Assembly (NCBI RefSeq): GCF_018130955.1
Contig: NZ_JAFCJM010000007.1
Coordinates: 1-64,000, forward strand
DNA: 64,000 bases
Direction of reading: 5' to 3'
Source: Bradyrhizobium liaoningense
GTDB lineage: Bacteria > Pseudomonadota > Alphaproteobacteria > Rhizobiales > Xanthobacteraceae
The position numbers were made by a program, and so were the translations under genes. A model generated the notes under the pieces. It was not told the origin of the DNA. It saw only the letters and a list, made by a program, of their open reading frames with translations, and made no database searches. Positions 62,492 through 64,000 of the stretch are shown here, one piece after another. Each line of letters opens with the position of its first letter. The first letter of the stretch is position 1.

Positions 62492-63808
62492 ATGAGTTCG
62501 ACAAGGAATAAAACAAGGCTTTCCCGCAGGTCGCTGGTTGGTGGCATGGCTGCGTCCGCCGCCATATGCGGTCTCGGGATTGGCAAAGGATATGCCCAGT
62601 CGGGCGCCGTGACAGAGGTGATCTTCAACGGCTCTTTGGATCCTGGAAATCTCAACGACCCTCGTTCTGTCGCGCAGAACCGCATGATTGAGGCGTTCGA
62701 GCGGGCGAACCCCTCGATCAAGATAAAGCATGTTGTCGATCCGACCGGTGCCAACGGAGCGCGCGCAGCGCGAGCCAAGTCCAATTCGCCAGACGTAATC
62801 CGTGTCGCGAACTTCCAACAGCCCGAGTATGCGGCAACCGGATCGATCTTACCTCTTGATGATCTCGTCGCCCGCGACAAGATCGATATGAATGATTGGC
62901 TGATCCCGTTGGAGCAGACCAAGGTCAATGGCAGGCTTTGGGGATTGCAGCAGGATTTCAGAATTCCAATCCTCGTCTACAGGAAGAGCCGCTTCTTGGA
63001 GGCTCAAGTCACCACCCCGCCTCGGACCTACGATGAAGCTGGCGACCTTGGTGCCAAGCTGACGAAAGGCTCCAACATCGCTTATGCCATTCCTCTAGGA
63101 GTCACCGGCGGGATCGGCGGTGCTCAAGCGTTCAACGAGTTCATCGTCAGCTCGATCCTTGCGGGAAACACCGGAGCCCTATTTGCTCCCGACGGGCGTA
63201 AGATCGCGTTCCCAGACGAACGGCTTCTTCTGGCAGCCGAAACGATCCGTGGCGTGTTTGCCAAGAAGGCATCCACGAACGTCTCTCTCCAGTATGGCTA
63301 CAACGAGCTGCAGGACGCGCTGCGTTCCGGAACCGTGGCGTCGGCGACGTACGGCCTGTACCGCTTCAAGACGATGGATCGCTCCATCGCCAACAATGAT
63401 CTTGGATGGGCAGTGGCACCCTCAATCCAGGCCAACGACAGGCAAACAGTCTACGGATTCCAGCTGAGTATCAACGCAAACTCGTCGCGAAGAGACGCCG
63501 CGTGGGAGTTCGCAAAATACATGGTAAGCCCCGAAGCGCAGATCATCGCCGCGAGTGGGGGCGAAGTCGTCGCCCGGGCCAGTGCGTACAAGGACCCTTC
63601 GCTCTTGTCTCCGGAAGCTGCCGACCAACAGGGCTGGAAGAAGCTCGTGCAGGAGCGTGGTCGGCTCGTTACGTATTCGGTGATCCAGTCAACGTTCAAC
63701 CAAATCGTCGGCGAGGCTTTTCAGCGTATGATTTTGCGCGACAGCCGGCCGGAAGCCGTCCTCGCAGAAGTGAAGTCGCGCTACGAGGAAGCACTCGCTA
63801 AGGCGTGA
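62492..63808 (+). CDS. Sugar-type ABC substrate-binding protein (Tat signal, second copy)
   Basis: A 438-residue solute-binding protein, paralogue of the one at 50969: both contain the motif NDPRS, then PDVIRV, PEYAATG and QDFRIPILVYRK. A twin-arginine leader (LSRRSLVGGMAASAAICGLG) is present. No permease genes follow inside the window, so it may share the importer at 52326-55244, or have its own channel further right. GGGGAGG precedes the ATG. Confidence 0.92.
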   Translation: MSSTRNKTRLSRRSLVGGMAASAAICGLGIGKGYAQSGAVTEVIFNGSLDPGNLNDPRSVAQNRMIEAFERANPSIKIKHVVDPTGANGARAARAKSNSPDVIRVANFQQPEYAATGSILPLDDLVARDKIDMNDWLIPLEQTKVNGRLWGLQQDFRIPILVYRKSRFLEAQVTTPPRTYDEAGDLGAKLTKGSNIAYAIPLGVTGGIGGAQAFNEFIVSSILAGNTGALFAPDGRKIAFPDERLLLAAETIRGVFAKKASTNVSLQYGYNELQDALRSGTVASATYGLYRFKTMDRSIANNDLGWAVAPSIQANDRQTVYGFQLSINANSSRRDAAWEFAKYMVSPEAQIIAASGGEVVARASAYKDPSLLSPEAADQQGWKKLVQERGRLVTYSVIQSTFNQIVGEAFQRMILRDSRPEAVLAEVKSRYEEALAKA

Positions 63809-63947
63809 CGCGACAGGGCAGCTTTGTAGCTGCCCGTTAAAGGTATTGTTCGTGGCCACATGAACGTGAAGGCGATCTTGTATGTTTTGTATAGGACCCA
63901 TCCTAAGCAAAATTTCTACACTCAACCGCTCGAAAGGATGACTAGTT

Positions 63948-64000
63948 ATGAAGTATCGCTATCTGGGTCGAACCGGGCTTCAAGTCAGCGAGTACATGCT
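63948..64000 (+). CDS. Aldo/keto reductase, N-terminal start (partial)
   Basis: The last 53 bases encode MKYRYLGRTGLQVSEYML, the standard beginning of aldo/keto reductases, and run off the window edge. AAAGGATG upstream serves as ribosome site. Some family members are sugar dehydrogenases, for example for L-fucose, which would fit the island. Confidence 0.82.
   Translation, partial: MKYRYLGRTGLQVSEYM

Overview
The window looks like a chromosomal segment of a Bradyrhizobium-like alphaproteobacterium (order Hyphomicrobiales/Rhizobiales). This is inferred from the high GC content, the DegP leader sequence, the propionate module and the abundance of Liv-type transporters, HxlR/IclR/TetR regulators and acyl-CoA enzymes. 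No RNA gene or CRISPR array was seen.

Layout. (1) 1-2834: the tail of an IS481-type transposase, a DegP/Do protease and an OmpR-type response regulator, with no sensor kinase after it. (2) 2919-17100: a mosaic stretch with an excisionase-like gene, HxlR, TetR, a hydrolase, oxidoreductases, a tannase-like esterase and an IclR/acyl-CoA-ligase chimera. At least four gene remnants lie here (enoyl-CoA hydratase, SDR, UxaA-type dehydratase, alpha/beta hydrolase). (3) 15703-23098: a PccR/RamB-type regulator divergent from pccB-pccA, followed by methylmalonyl-CoA mutase; this is the propionyl-CoA to succinyl-CoA route. (4) 23341-25553: panD-panB-panC for pantothenate. (5) 25622-35976: an HxlR regulator divergent from a long operon (DsbA-like isomerase, CoA ligase, SDR, two acyl-CoA dehydrogenases, thiolase, nitronate-monooxygenase-like reductase, SDR, Liv-type binding protein). 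(6) 36703-42591: nitroreductase, LivGFHM transporter and a second Liv-type binding protein. (7) 42770-48857: DUF3237 protein, TetR, then SDR, hydratase 2, DUF35 protein, SCP-x/Ltp2-like thiolase and an alpha-methylacyl-CoA racemase-like protein. (8) 49148-64000: a sugar or sugar-acid island with an ABC importer, FAH-type hydrolase, hydratase, IclR, SDRs, Gfo/Idh, a UxaA-type dehydratase, a TIM-barrel protein, a second Tat-exported binding protein and the start of an aldo/keto reductase.

How it may work together. Regions 5-7 read as a beta-oxidation island for a branched, probably isoprenoid or steroid-like, carboxylic acid. The racemase, MFE-2-type SDR, hydratase 2 and SCP-x thiolase are the enzyme set used for 2-methyl-branched side chains. 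Regions 3 and 4 could take up the propionyl-CoA and supply CoA. Region 8 resembles non-phosphorylative deoxy-sugar routes that end with a diketo-acid hydrolase of the FAH family. These substrates are inferences, not observations.

Regulation visible in the DNA: paired palindromes next to IclR, TetR and HxlR genes, a four-heptad array in front of the PccR-type regulator, and a 42-bp two-box element that occurs three times with identical 21-bp box spacing (36555, 41285, 44220).
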